From positions 4,183,501 through 4,247,500 of the forward strand of contig CP116227.1 of NCBI GenBank assembly GCA_038184435.1: DNA of 64,000 nucleotides. Reading direction: 5' to 3'. Under the pieces are notes generated by a model that saw only the letters and a list, made by a program, of their open reading frames with translations, ran no database searches and was not told the origin of the DNA. A program made the translations under genes and the position numbers. Below, piece by piece: positions 51,544-60,320 of this stretch (position 1 is the first letter of the stretch; each line of letters starts with the position of its first letter). Source of the DNA: Nocardioides alkalitolerans (GTDB lineage: Bacteria > Actinomycetota > Actinomycetes > Propionibacteriales > Nocardioidaceae).

Positions 51544-53706
51544 CTACTGCGCGAGGACCGGCGCCGACCGCATCCCCGGGCCCGTCCCGCGGGCGTTCAC
51601 CGCGTGGACGTGCACGACCCAGCGGCCGCCGGGCAGCGGCAGGTCGACCGATCGCGCGGACGGGGCCAGGACCCGGGAGACCTTCGTGGCGGGGCTCCCG
51701 CTCGCGGGACGCGCCACCACGTAGTAGCCGGTGATCGGGGTCCCGTTCGCGTGGGCGGCACCCCACCGCACGTACGCCGTCGTCGGAGGCCCCACCGGCC
51801 CGGGCCGCACGCTGAGCCCGGTGGGCGCCGACGGGACCGTCGCCCGTGGCACGCGCACGGTCAGGGACGCCGAGGCGCCGTGGCCGACGGCCGACGTGGG
51901 ACGCACCTCGACGGTGAGCGAGCTCCCGGACCGCAGCCCGGCGAGCGTGATCCGGCGCTGGCCGGCCGGGACCCACTGCGAGCGACCGCTCGCGGTCACG
52001 ACGTAGCCCGTGACGTCGGCGGCGCCCACCGTCGGGAGGGCCCACGCGAGGCTCACGGACGTGGGACGCGCGTCGGTCGCGCCGAGCCGGGTCACCGCCC
52101 CGGGCGGCGTGCGCCCCGTCGCGCTCGACCAGGGACCGCGCTCCCCGCCGGCGACGCTGCGCACCTCGACCCGGTACGTCGCGGCCGTCCGCAGACCGCC
52201 CAGCTGGTGGCGGCCGCCGCGGACCGACGCCTCGCTCGTCGCCGAGCTCGCGCCGACCCGGACGGTCTCCGGGCCGCGGACCAGGTGGTCGCCGTCCCAG
52301 AGCCGCACCTCGTAGGCGGTCGGCTCACGGAACCCAACCTGGTCCGCGTCGTGTCCCTCGCCCTGCTCCTGGGCGGCCCAGCGGACCTGCAGCACCCCGG
52401 GGGCAGGCGGAGCCATCCGCACGTGGGTGACGCCCGGCGGCGCGGCGGTCGCGCAGGAGGTCGTGACACGGGCGGACCAGGCGCCGAGGCTCCCGTAGTC
52501 GGACCATGTCGGGCTCCCGTCCGCCGCGGTCCCCGTCGTGACGGCGACGCCGTCGATCTCGACGGCCCACCGACCGGCGGGCACGAGGCCGCTGACGAGG
52601 TGGGCGTCGAGACCGACGACGGCACCGTCGCCGTGCGTGCCCGAGCCCGCCACCTCCTGGACCCCGCCGTCGGGACGCAGGAGACGCAGGCCGACATCGA
52701 GGTTGCCGCCCGGGGGCGGATCCACCTGCGCCTCGATCGTGCCGGTGCAGGTGGTGTCGACGAGCAGGACATCCCGGTCCGCCCTGGTGCCGATCACGCC
52801 CTTGGTGACCGCCCCGGGGGCGACCACGGTGCCGGACGCGGGGGTGTCGCCGTGGTCGTCGGGTCGCCGCGGCGCACCGTTGGCGGCGATGACGGCGACG
52901 TCGTCGTCACGCCGGACTGCCCCGGGGTAGTCCCCGTTGCTCCACTGGACGAGCGACCGCCCCTCGCTGCGGCCCATGATGGGCGCCCAGTAGCCGTGCC
53001 CCGGGTGGTACTCGAACTCCTCGTCACCGTCGTGCCCCAGCCCGAGCGTGTGTCCCAGCTCGTGCGAGGCCGCGGCCGCCAGCGTGTCGGCGAGCGCCGG
53101 CAGCCGGCCGGGCTCGGCGCGCGCCGCCTCGAGATCGGTCGGATCGACGAAGACCCACGTGGGGGACTGGTCGGCCGAGCCGACCCGGTCGAAGGCATCG
53201 GTGAAGGCGATGCCCCCGCAGGGCTCGTCGCACAGGTGGTCGGCGGCGGACGTGCTGGTCGTCAGCAGCACCCGCATGCCGTAGACGCCGTCGGACGCCG
53301 TCGAGCGCTCGAGGGCGGCTGCGCCGGGGTCGACCGTGGTGACGTCGACCGCGAAGGGGGCCAGGTCGTCCGCGACGCGCTGCCAGACGAGCTGCACCAG
53401 GTCGAGCGACGCCTCGTCCCATCCTGCCGTGGGACGGAGGCCGGGATAGGTGGCGGACGGGAGGCCGTGGGCCGTGTTCCACGCCGTGTCGCGGACGTCG
53501 TGGCCGTCGACGTCGAGCAAGACCGTGCGTCGCGCGCCCGGGAGCGACGAGAGGGCGAGCGCGTCGGGCGCCGTGGTGGCCGCCTGCTCCGCCGCTGCGC
53601 CCGTGGAGGGGCCGTCCACCGCCCCGTCCACCGCCCCGGCTACCGGGGGCAGAGCGCAGCCGGCAACCACGAGGGCCGCGACGACGAGGAGGCGGAAGGG
53701 CGACAT
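51544..53706 (-). CDS. Secreted zinc metalloprotease with fibronectin type III domains
   Basis: The 720-residue protein has a lipoprotein signal (MSPFRLLVVAALVVAGCALP, lipobox VAGC). The metalloprotease domain has SHELGHTLGLGHDGD (HExxHxxxxxH, about residues 212-226), preceded by RRTVLLDVDGHDV and VDPTDL. A jelly-roll-like stretch follows, then three Fn3-type domains (about 445-720). The ATG at 53706 gives a proper signal; an upstream ATG would put a long charged stretch before it. It may degrade protein or modify the envelope. It lies upstream of phoD on the same strand, 90 bp apart. Confidence 0.85.
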   Translation of the reverse strand: MSPFRLLVVAALVVAGCALPPVAGAVDGAVDGPSTGAAAEQAATTAPDALALSSLPGARRTVLLDVDGHDVRDTAWNTAHGLPSATYPGLRPTAGWDEASLDLVQLVWQRVADDLAPFAVDVTTVDPGAAALERSTASDGVYGMRVLLTTSTSAADHLCDEPCGGIAFTDAFDRVGSADQSPTWVFVDPTDLEAARAEPGRLPALADTLAAAASHELGHTLGLGHDGDEEFEYHPGHGYWAPIMGRSEGRSLVQWSNGDYPGAVRRDDDVAVIAANGAPRRPDDHGDTPASGTVVAPGAVTKGVIGTRADRDVLLVDTTCTGTIEAQVDPPPGGNLDVGLRLLRPDGGVQEVAGSGTHGDGAVVGLDAHLVSGLVPAGRWAVEIDGVAVTTGTAADGSPTWSDYGSLGAWSARVTTSCATAAPPGVTHVRMAPPAPGVLQVRWAAQEQGEGHDADQVGFREPTAYEVRLWDGDHLVRGPETVRVGASSATSEASVRGGRHQLGGLRTAATYRVEVRSVAGGERGPWSSATGRTPPGAVTRLGATDARPTSVSLAWALPTVGAADVTGYVVTASGRSQWVPAGQRRITLAGLRSGSSLTVEVRPTSAVGHGASASLTVRVPRATVPSAPTGLSVRPGPVGPPTTAYVRWGAAHANGTPITGYYVVARPASGSPATKVSRVLAPSARSVDLPLPGGRWVVHVHAVNARGTGPGMRSAPVLAQ

Positions 53707-53811
53707 GACCCCATCCAACCCCGCCGGGGCGTCCGGCGGGGGACGGGTCGATCGATCGGTGGATGACGGGGCCGCGCCGTACGGGTGTGGACGGCGAGCG
53801 GGCCGCACGGG

Positions 53812-54255
53812 TCAGAAGAACGAGAGCACGTAGGCGCCGAGGAGCGCGACGATGACGACGAGGGCCACGACGCGTGCCCAGGTCGGGACGCTGCTGACGA
53901 AGTGGTCCGGCGCGCGGTCGTCCCGGGCGCTCGTGCCGCGCAGCTCGGGTGGGTCGTCGAGGTCACCCGCGTAGGGCTCCGGCGCCTGCCACCCGCCGCC
54001 GTTGGACGGGTGCTGGCGCCGCGCCTCGAGCTCGGCCGAGCACTGGTCCATCCAGGCGTCGACGACGCCCGCGTCGTACACCTGGGCGTCGTGGACCGGT
54101 GGGAACGGACGGGGATCGAAGGGGCCGGGGTGCAGGCCCGTGCGCCGGCCCCGGCGCATCTCCTCGACCAGCGCGGCGACGTGGGCGTCCACGTCACGGA
54201 TCCGGTAGCCGTCGGCAGCCTCCAGCACCGGGAAGCGCGGGTTGTCGCTCGGCAT
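53812..54255 (-). CDS. DivIVA-like tail-anchored protein
   Basis: The 147-residue protein begins PSDNPRFPVLEAADGYRIRD, with two DivIVA-like motifs (GYRIRDVDAHVAALVEEM and YDAGVVDAWMDQCSAELE). A charged middle follows, and a C-terminal membrane segment (ARVVALVVIVALLGAYVLSFF) makes it tail-anchored. DivIVA repeats bind curved membranes and organise growth, so a wall or division role is possible. GAGGAGACCGCA precedes the ATG. It lies downstream of lexA beyond a hairpin. Confidence 0.65.
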   Translation of the reverse strand: MPSDNPRFPVLEAADGYRIRDVDAHVAALVEEMRRGRRTGLHPGPFDPRPFPPVHDAQVYDAGVVDAWMDQCSAELEARRQHPSNGGGWQAPEPYAGDLDDPPELRGTSARDDRAPDHFVSSVPTWARVVALVVIVALLGAYVLSFF

Positions 54256-54300
54256 TGCGGTCTCCTCGGGGACGGCCTCGGCGTGATCCTACGGCCGTCC

Positions 54301-54325
54301 CCGGGCCCGGATCGACCGGGCCCGG
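54301..54325. terminator. Terminator of lexA
   Basis: CCGGGCCCGG, ATCGA, CCGGGCCCGG: both arms are the same 10-bp palindrome, so they pair with each other. It lies 12 bp beyond the lexA stop. Confidence 0.7.
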
Positions 54326-54336
54326 AGCGAGGAGGA

Positions 54337-55080
54337 TCAGAGGCGGCGGAGGACCGCGGTGACCTTGCCGAGGATGGTGGCGTGGGTGCCGTCGATGGGG
54401 TCGTACGCCTCGTTGTGGGGGAGGAGCCAGACCTGGCCGTTGCGACGCTGGAAGGTCTTCACCGTCGCCTCCCCGTCGATCATCGCGGCGACGATCTCGC
54501 CGTTCTCGGCCGTCGGCTGCTGGCGGACCACCACGTAGTCGCCGTCGCAGATCGCCGCGTCGATCATCGAGTCGCCGGAGACCTCCAGCATGTAGAGGGT
54601 GCCGTCCCCGACGAGCTGCTGCGGCAGGGGGAAGACCTCCTCGACCCGCTGCTCCGCGAGGATCGGGCCACCGGCCGCGATGCGTCCGACCACCGGCACG
54701 TACGTCGCGGCGGGGCGCTCCTCGCCGATGTCGGTCTCGTCGACGACCGACTCGTCCGCGCTCGAGAGCGCGGCGCGCTCGACGTCGACACCGTGCCCGA
54801 CGACCTGGATCGCCCGGGGACGGTTGGGGTCGCGGCGGAGGTAGCCCTTCTCCTCGAGCGCCTTGAGCTGGTGGGCGACGGAGGAGGAGCTGGTGAGGCC
54901 GACCTGCTCGCCGATCTCCCGCATGCTCGGCGGGTAGCCCCGCTCGTCGAGCGCGGTCGTGATGACCGCGAGCACCCGCGCCTGGCGCGGCGTCAGGCGT
55001 GCCTGCCCGGCTCCCGGCTGCGGCACCCCCGACACGTCCGTCACCCCTGCGTCGTCGCCCGGGTCCTTGGTCGCCGCCAT
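54337..55080 (-). CDS. lexA: LexA repressor
   Basis: LexA represses SOS genes and cleaves itself when RecA is active. The 247-residue protein has the N-terminal winged helix ([40 protein letters not shown]), the Ala136-Gly137 cleavage site in GRIAAGGPI, and the Ser171 (VSGDSMIDA) and Lys208 (EATVKTFQ) dyad. A 25-residue N-terminal extension precedes the HTH. The ATG at 55080 is the natural start. A 16-bp SOS box lies upstream, so it is autoregulated. Confidence 0.97.
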   Translation of the reverse strand: MAATKDPGDDAGVTDVSGVPQPGAGQARLTPRQARVLAVITTALDERGYPPSMREIGEQVGLTSSSSVAHQLKALEEKGYLRRDPNRPRAIQVVGHGVDVERAALSSADESVVDETDIGEERPAATYVPVVGRIAAGGPILAEQRVEEVFPLPQQLVGDGTLYMLEVSGDSMIDAAICDGDYVVVRQQPTAENGEIVAAMIDGEATVKTFQRRNGQVWLLPHNEAYDPIDGTHATILGKVTAVLRRL

Positions 55081-55201
55081 GTCCGTCCTTCTTTCCGCGC
55101 CCTCGACGCTTCTCCGCTCGGTCGACTGCTCGGTGCCCCCACCGCTGCTGCAGGCGGGGCACCGTCGTGGACCGCACGCTAGTCGTCGGACCCGTGAGGA
55201 T

Positions 55202-55217
55202 TCAAACATCTGTTCGA
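55202..55217. promoter_or_regulatory. SOS (LexA) box of lexA
   Basis: On the minus strand the site reads TCGAACAGATGTTTGA, matching the actinobacterial TCGAAC(N4)GTTCGA with one mismatch. Confidence 0.85.
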
Positions 55218-55260
55218 CCGGCGTGTCTCGTGTCGGGTGCGGTGTGGACCCAGCCTGATC

Positions 55261-55276
55261 TCGAAGAAATGTTCGA
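55261..55276. promoter_or_regulatory. Second SOS-type box
   Basis: TCGAAGAAATGTTCGA matches TCGAAC(N4)GTTCGA with one mismatch. It lies midway between lexA and the LysM gene. Confidence 0.6.
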
Positions 55277-55291
55277 GCGGAGCCTTGATCT

Positions 55292-55330
55292 GATCGAACA
55301 CCTGCTCTAGTGTCGCTCAGGTGTTCGATC
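55292..55330. repeat. 13-bp inverted repeat in the lexA-LysM intergenic region
   Basis: GATCGAACACCTG (55292-55304) and CAGGTGTTCGATC (55318-55330) are exact mirror arms with a 13-bp spacer. Each contains a half-site of the SOS box (CGAACA/TGTTCG). The spacer contains TAGTGT, a possible -10 for the LysM gene. Confidence 0.7.
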
Positions 55331-55344
55331 GAACGTGTGATCGA
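55329..55344. promoter_or_regulatory. Third SOS-type box
   Basis: TCGAACGTGTGATCGA matches TCGAAC(N4)GTTCGA with one mismatch and overlaps the right arm of the inverted repeat. Confidence 0.55.
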
Positions 55345-55435
55345 CGGGGTGGCCGGCGGCAGCGCCGACCAGAACTGTCGGTGGCCGTCGGTAGACATCG
55401 CTCGTCACGACCCGACACTTCCCCAGGAGGTCACC

Positions 55436-55828
55436 ATGAGCTCGACCGCATTCGCCCCGCAGCTGCCCGCAGCCCGCGCTCCTCACGCCCCCCGCCCCGT
55501 GCGGGCGGCCGGTGCGGCGCGCCCCCGGCAGGGTTCACTGCGTCTCACGCGCCGCGGTCGCCTCGTCGTCCTGGTGCTCGGTCTGATCGCGATGCTCGCG
55601 CTCGGGGTCGTGCTCGGCTCCGTGTCCGCCGCCAGTGACGGCTCCACGGCCGGTCGGACGGAGACCATCCGCGTGCAGTCCGGCGACACGCTGTGGGACA
55701 TCGCCGCGGCCCGTGCCGGCTCCGGCGAGTCCGTGCAGGACGTCATCGACGAGATCCGCTCGATCAACCACCTGAGCTCCGGTGCGCTCATGGCCGGCGA
55801 CCAGCTCGAGGTGCCCGCGGCCGGCTGA
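55436..55828 (+). CDS. LysM-domain membrane protein, SOS cell-division inhibitor type
   Basis: The 130-residue protein has a basic cytoplasmic tail, one membrane segment (RLVVLVLGLIAMLALGVVLG, about residues 42-61) and an outer LysM domain (IRVQSGDTLWDIAAARAGSG ... LEVPAAG). In Mycobacterium tuberculosis and Corynebacterium the gene opposite lexA (ChiZ/Rv2719c, DivS) has this position and inhibits division during the SOS response. This is probably the counterpart; YneA in Bacillus is analogous. A perfect AGGAGG precedes the ATG, and at least two SOS-type boxes precede the gene. Confidence 0.82.
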   Translation: MSSTAFAPQLPAARAPHAPRPVRAAGAARPRQGSLRLTRRGRLVVLVLGLIAMLALGVVLGSVSAASDGSTAGRTETIRVQSGDTLWDIAAARAGSGESVQDVIDEIRSINHLSSGALMAGDQLEVPAAG

Positions 55829-55913
55829 GGCCCATCGCGTCGCGGCCGGTCCGCGACGCCCGCGATCCCGGCAGGTCGACTCGACCCCGACCTGCCGGAC
55901 CAGGGGAAGAGAG

Positions 55914-55951
55914 CGAGGGGGCGAGCCCGCGACGGCGGGCTCGCCCCCTCG
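55914..55951. terminator. Terminator of the LysM gene
   Basis: A 17-bp perfect stem (55914-55930 with 55935-55951), GC-rich with a 4-base loop. A smaller stem, GGCAGGTCG/CGACCTGCC (55870-55896), lies just before it. Confidence 0.85.
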
Positions 55952-55995
55952 TGCCGTCTTCGCGTGCCTCTGCGCCCGGGCGTCCCGCGGTCCGC

Positions 55996-56331
55996 TCAGC
56001 GGGCGGCGCGCTTGCCCCCGGTGGGGCGGGGCGGCTGGTCGTCGGACGGTCCGGCCGACCCGCTGAGGATGCGCAGGGCGCTCCCGCCGAGCAGGAGCCC
56101 GATGAAGAGGCAGGCGATGGCGCCGAGGCAGGCCAGGGCGAGCAGGAGCCAGGCGATGCCGCTGCCGTCGTCGCGCGCCGCGCGTCCGAGGTCGATCGCC
56201 ATCCACACGAGGTAGCCCCATGCGACGACCGTCAGCGTGATGCCGAGGGCGTGGAGGGCCAGGGAACGCCCGGAGCCGCGGGCGCGGGTCGGCTCGTTCG
56301 AACGGTCTCCTGCGCGCTTCCCCCCGGCCAC
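55996..56331 (-). CDS. Small membrane protein of unknown function
   Basis: The 111-residue protein has two membrane segments (HALGITLTVVAWGYLVWMAI and IAWLLLALACLGAIACLFIGLLLGG) and polar ends, with a Pro/Gly/Arg-rich C-terminus. No enzyme motif is present. The GTG at 56331 is chosen because upstream residues are Cys/Arg-rich and unlikely; a CATGAT lies six bases before it. It is convergent with the LysM gene. Confidence 0.6.
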   Translation of the reverse strand: MAGGKRAGDRSNEPTRARGSGRSLALHALGITLTVVAWGYLVWMAIDLGRAARDDGSGIAWLLLALACLGAIACLFIGLLLGGSALRILSGSAGPSDDQPPRPTGGKRAAR

Positions 56332-56458
56332 CGCCCCATCATGACCGATGGGCGCGCGACACGCCGTCGAGGCGCTCTGACCTGCAGGTTCCCGACGTTC
56401 GTGGCGGCACCTCCGGAAGCACTTGCACCGCTTGGGGGTGACGCGTACGGTTACCCCC

Positions 56459-56498
56459 ACATCTAGTACTTACACGGATGTAGTTATCCACATCTAGT
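56459..56498. promoter_or_regulatory. Tandem NrdR boxes upstream of nrdR-nrdJ
   Basis: ACATCTAGT occurs at 56459-56467 and 56490-56498, that is 31 bp apart, which is the usual three-turn spacing of NrdR box pairs. It matches the core of the NrdR box (TAYATCTWGT type). NrdR would repress its own operon when ATP/dATP ratios change. Confidence 0.75.
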
Positions 56499-56579
56499 TC
56501 ACAGATGGGTTCTCGAAACCCACAGGAACAGCCGAGTTCGTCCACAGGTGGGGCCGTTTCATCCACATCTGTGTCCACA
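56484..56579 (+). promoter_or_regulatory. DnaA-box-like motifs in the nrdR promoter
   Basis: TTATCCACA at 56484-56492 is an exact DnaA box and overlaps the second NrdR box. TCCACA recurs at 56541-56546, 56562-56567 (in TCATCCACA) and 56574-56579. DnaA is known to act on ribonucleotide reductase genes in E. coli; here it is only suggested. It is not an origin, as there is no AT-rich region or dnaA gene. Confidence 0.5.
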
Positions 56580-56605
56580 CCCCGGGTCCGAGGAGGAGTC
56601 GCGTC

Positions 56606-57163
56606 GTGCACTGCCCGTTCTGCCGCAACAGCGACACCAAGGTCCTCGACTCGCGGGTCGCGGAGGACGGTGCGTCGATCCGTCGGCGCCGTTCGTGCCT
56701 CGCGTGCGAGCAGCGGTTCACGACGGTCGAGCTCATGCAGCTCTCGGTGATCAAGCGGTCGGGTGCGAGCGAGCCGTTCAACCGTGCGAAGGCGATCGCC
56801 GGCGTGCGCAAGGCGTGCAAGGGCCGCCCGGTGAGCGACGACGACCTCGCCTGCCTGGGCCAGGCCGTCGAGGACACGCTGCGTGCCTCCGGCTCGGCCG
56901 AGATCAAGGCGCACGACGTCGGCCTCGCGATCCTCGGCCCGCTGCGGCAGCTCGACGAGGTGGCCTACCTACGGTTCGCGAGCGTCTACCGCTCCTTCGA
57001 GTCCGCCGCCGACTTCGAGGCGGAGATCGGCCTGCTGCGGCTCGACCGGGCCGAGGCGGCGGCCGCCGCCGGGGAGTCCGGAGACGGCCCCGGTCGGGAC
57101 CCCAGAACTGTCAGTGCCGTCGGCGACGCTGCTCAGCGTCCGGCGCCCGCCACGAGCGGCTGA
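56606..57163 (+). CDS. nrdR: Transcriptional repressor NrdR
   Basis: NrdR senses ATP/dATP and represses ribonucleotide reductase genes. The 185-residue protein has a zinc ribbon with Cys3, Cys6, Cys31 and Cys34, [15 protein letters not shown], then an ATP-cone (about residues 46-136). The C-terminal 35 residues are Ala/Gly-rich and not needed for the fold. The GTG has GAGGAGGAG before it. It is 205 bp upstream of nrdJ; NrdR boxes precede it. Confidence 0.95.
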   Translation: MHCPFCRNSDTKVLDSRVAEDGASIRRRRSCLACEQRFTTVELMQLSVIKRSGASEPFNRAKAIAGVRKACKGRPVSDDDLACLGQAVEDTLRASGSAEIKAHDVGLAILGPLRQLDEVAYLRFASVYRSFESAADFEAEIGLLRLDRAEAAAAAGESGDGPGRDPRTVSAVGDAAQRPAPATSG

Positions 57164-57171
57164 CCCCCAGC

Positions 57172-57207
57172 TGCCCGGCACGTCGTGGGGAAGCGGCGTG
57201 CCGGGCA
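57172..57207. terminator. Hairpin between nrdR and nrdJ
   Basis: TGCCCGGCACG (57172-57182) pairs perfectly with CGTGCCGGGCA (57197-57207), just after the nrdR stop. It may limit read-through from nrdR into nrdJ; the remaining 160 bp before nrdJ probably hold a promoter. Confidence 0.65.
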
Positions 57208-57368
57208 CACCATTCGTTCGTCGGCCTCGGCCGACACGCGCACGCACGACCAGCACGCAGTCCAGCAATACATGTCGCCGCGAGGGCGTTGTACGGGGGA
57301 GACCCTGGCCCTTTCGCGTGACCAGCACGACCGAATGACACACGAGAAGCGACGATCGAGGAGATTCC

Positions 57369-60269
57369 ATGACGGAGACGGTGAGCGGCCCGGGCGCAGC
57401 AGGCGCTGAGGGTCGTTCGGGCGCGGCCGGCCTCACCCTCACCCCGGTGTTCAGCACCCCGGGCGTGCACCCCTACGACGAGATCACCTGGGAGCGTCGC
57501 GACGTCGTCCAGACGAACTGGAAGACGGGTGCCACCGTCTTCGAGCAGCGCGGCGTCGAGTTCCCCGACTTCTGGTCCGTCAACGCCTCGACCATCGTCA
57601 CGTCGAAGTACTTCCGCGGTGCCCTCGGCACCGACGCGCGCGAGTGGAGCCTCAAGCAGCTGGTCGACCGCGTCGTGAAGACGTACGTCGCGGCCGGCGT
57701 CGAGCACGGCTACTTCGCCGACGAGGCGGCGGCGCAGGTCTTCGAGCACGAGCTCACCTGGCTGCTGGTCCACCAGTACTTCTCGTTCAACTCGCCCGTG
57801 TGGTTCAACGTGGGCACCTCGAGCCCCCAGCAGGTCTCCGCCTGCTTCATCCTGTCGGTCGACGACTCGATGGACTCGATCCTGAACTGGTACAAGGAGG
57901 AGGGCTTCATCTTCAAGGGCGGCTCCGGTGCCGGCCTGAACCTCTCCCGCATCCGCTCCAGCAAGGAGCTGCTCTCCTCGGGCGGCACCGCGAGCGGCCC
58001 CGTCTCCTTCATGCGCGGCGCGGACGCGTCCGCGGGCACCATCAAGTCGGGCGGCGCCACGCGCCGCGCGGCCAAGATGGTCGTGCTCGACGTCGACCAC
58101 CCCGACATCGAGGAGTTCGTCGCGACGAAGGCGCGCGAGGAGGACAAGATCCGCGCCCTGCGCGACGCCGGGTTCGACATGGACCTGGGCGGCGAGGACA
58201 TCACCTCGGTGCAGTACCAGAACGCCAACAACTCGGTCCGCGTCTCCGACGAGTTCATGCGCGCCGTCGAGGACGGCACGGAGTTCGGTCTCCGCGCCCG
58301 CCAGACCGGGGAGGTCATCGAGACGGTCGACGCCCGCGAGCTCTTCCACAAGATCGCGAAGGCGGCCTGGGAGTGCGCCGACCCGGGCCTGCAGTACGAC
58401 GACACGATCAACGACTGGCACACCAACCCCGAGACGGGTCGCATCACCGCGTCCAACCCCTGCTCGGAGTACATGTCGCTCGACAACTCGTCCTGCAACC
58501 TGGCGTCGCTCAACCTGCTGAAGTTCCTTAAGGACGACGACACCTTCGACGCCGACCTGTTCGCCAAGGCCGTCGAGATCATCATCACCGCGATGGACAT
58601 CTCGATCTGCTTCGCGGACTTCCCGACGGAGCCCATCGGCGAGACCACCCGCAACTACCGCCAGCTCGGCATCGGCTACGCCAACCTCGGTGCGCTGCTC
58701 ATGGCCATGGGCCTCGGCTACGACTCGGACGGCGGCCGCGCCATGGCGGCGACGATCACGTCCCTCATGACCGGCACGTCCTACCGCCGTTCGGCCGAGC
58801 TCGCCGGGATCGTCGGCCCCTACAACGGCTACGCCCGCAACGCCGAGGCGCACCAGCGCGTCATGCGCAAGCACCAGGCGGCCAACGACGCCGTGCGCAC
58901 GATGCACAGCAACGACACGGCCGTGCACCGCCTCGCCACGAAGGAGTGGGCGCAGGTCGTCGAGCTGGGCAAGACGAACGGCTTCCGCAACGCGCAGGCC
59001 TCCGTGCTCGCTCCGACCGGCACCATCGGCTTCATGATGGACTGCGACACCACCGGCATCGAGCCCGACTTCTCGCTCGTGAAGTTCAAGAAGCTCGTCG
59101 GCGGCGGCTCGATGCAGATCGTCAACCAGACGATCCCGCGCGCGCTGAAGAAGCTGGGCTACCAGCCGGAGCAGGTCGAGGCCATCGTCGACTACATCGC
59201 CGAGCACGGCCACGTCATCGACGCCCCGGGCCTGCGCCAGGAGCACTACGAGGTGTTCGACACCGCGATGGGTGCCCGCTCGCTGAAGCCGATGGGCCAC
59301 GTCCGCATGATGGCGGCGGCGCAGCCGTTCCTCTCGGGCGCGATCAGCAAGACGGTCAACCTGCCCGAGTCGGCCACGGTGGAGGAGATCGAGGACGTCT
59401 ACCTGCAGTCGTGGAAGCTGGGCCTCAAGGCCACGGCGATCTACCGCGACAACTGCAAGGTGGGCCAGCCCCTCTCCGACGGCGGCGGCAAGGCGAAGAA
59501 GGACGCGGCCGACGCCGCCGAGGCTGCTGAGGCCGCCGAGGTCGTGGAGAAGGTCGTCGAGAAGATCGTCTACGCCCCGACCCGCAAGCGCCTCCCGAAG
59601 TCGCGCGTCTCGCGCACGACGTCGTTCACGGTCGGCGGTGCCGAGGGCTACATGACCTCCGGCGCCCACGACGACGGCGAGCTCGGCGAGATCTTCCTCA
59701 AGCTCGGCAAGCAGGGGTCGACCCTGGCCGGCGTGATGGACGCGTTCTCGATCGCGGTCTCCATCGGTCTGCAGTACGGCGTGCCGCTCGAGACCTACGT
59801 CTCGAAGTTCACCAACCTGCGCTTCGAGCCGGCCGGTCTGACCGACGACCCGGACGTCCGGATGAGCCAGTCGATCATGGACTACATCTTCCGTCGCCTG
59901 GCGCTGGACTACCTGCCGTTCGACGAGCGCGCCGCCCTTGGCATCTACTCGGCCGAGGAGCGCCAGCGTCACCTGGAGACGGGTTCCTACGAGCCGGTCG
60001 AGGAGACGGGCTCGGCGGCCGAGCTGCTCGAGGCGCCGACCGTGGAGATCACGCCGCTGCCCGAGGTCGCGGTGGAGGAGAAGGCTCCGTCGGCCGACGC
60101 TGGCGCCAAGCCCGCCCCGAAGGAGGCCCACACCTCCGCGGAGCTGCTCGAGAAGATCACGGGCACGGCGGTCGACAGCCCGCTCTGCTTCACCTGCGGC
60201 ACCAAAATGCGTCCCGCCGGTTCGTGCTACGTCTGCGAGGGCTGCGGCTCGACCAGCGGCTGCAGCTGA
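57369..60269 (+). CDS. nrdJ: Vitamin B12-dependent ribonucleotide reductase (class II)
   Basis: NrdJ makes deoxynucleotides with adenosylcobalamin as radical source and works with or without oxygen. The 966-residue protein has NSPVWFNVGTSSPQQVSACF with substrate-site cysteines, the finger-loop SNPCSEYMSLDNSSCNLASL and the NAQASVLAPTGTIGFMMD segment. A Glu/Ala/Val linker (AADAAEAAEAAEVVEKVVEK) follows, then an acidic tail and a cysteine-rich C-terminus (CFTCGTKMRP, CYVCEGCGSTSGC) for thioredoxin-type reduction. GAGGAGATTCC precedes the ATG. No cobalamin riboswitch was recognised. Confidence 0.96.
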   Translation: MTETVSGPGAAGAEGRSGAAGLTLTPVFSTPGVHPYDEITWERRDVVQTNWKTGATVFEQRGVEFPDFWSVNASTIVTSKYFRGALGTDAREWSLKQLVDRVVKTYVAAGVEHGYFADEAAAQVFEHELTWLLVHQYFSFNSPVWFNVGTSSPQQVSACFILSVDDSMDSILNWYKEEGFIFKGGSGAGLNLSRIRSSKELLSSGGTASGPVSFMRGADASAGTIKSGGATRRAAKMVVLDVDHPDIEEFVATKAREEDKIRALRDAGFDMDLGGEDITSVQYQNANNSVRVSDEFMRAVEDGTEFGLRARQTGEVIETVDARELFHKIAKAAWECADPGLQYDDTINDWHTNPETGRITASNPCSEYMSLDNSSCNLASLNLLKFLKDDDTFDADLFAKAVEIIITAMDISICFADFPTEPIGETTRNYRQLGIGYANLGALLMAMGLGYDSDGGRAMAATITSLMTGTSYRRSAELAGIVGPYNGYARNAEAHQRVMRKHQAANDAVRTMHSNDTAVHRLATKEWAQVVELGKTNGFRNAQASVLAPTGTIGFMMDCDTTGIEPDFSLVKFKKLVGGGSMQIVNQTIPRALKKLGYQPEQVEAIVDYIAEHGHVIDAPGLRQEHYEVFDTAMGARSLKPMGHVRMMAAAQPFLSGAISKTVNLPESATVEEIEDVYLQSWKLGLKATAIYRDNCKVGQPLSDGGGKAKKDAADAAEAAEAAEVVEKVVEKIVYAPTRKRLPKSRVSRTTSFTVGGAEGYMTSGAHDDGELGEIFLKLGKQGSTLAGVMDAFSIAVSIGLQYGVPLETYVSKFTNLRFEPAGLTDDPDVRMSQSIMDYIFRRLALDYLPFDERAALGIYSAEERQRHLETGSYEPVEETGSAAELLEAPTVEITPLPEVAVEEKAPSADAGAKPAPKEAHTSAELLEKITGTAVDSPLCFTCGTKMRPAGSCYVCEGCGSTSGCS

Positions 60270-60288
60270 GCCTCAGTCCCACTCGCCC

Positions 60289-60320
60289 GGCCCGGCGTCC
60301 TCCTCGGAGGGCGCCGGGCC
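60289..60320. terminator. Terminator of nrdJ
   Basis: GGCCCGGCG (60289-60297) pairs with CGCCGGGCC (60312-60320), shortly after the stop. Confidence 0.7.

Noticed and set aside
56484..56579. Replication origin from the DnaA-like boxes
   Set aside because: There is no dnaA, dnaN or gyr gene and no AT-rich stretch; the motifs lie in the nrdR promoter.
57208..57368. Cobalamin riboswitch before nrdJ
   Set aside because: B12-dependent reductase genes can carry one, but no B12-box-like segment was recognised in this gap.
57111..60131. A long antisense frame of about 1000 codons over nrdJ
   Set aside because: It is the mirror frame of a strongly conserved ribonucleotide reductase gene and has no domain likeness or ribosome binding site.
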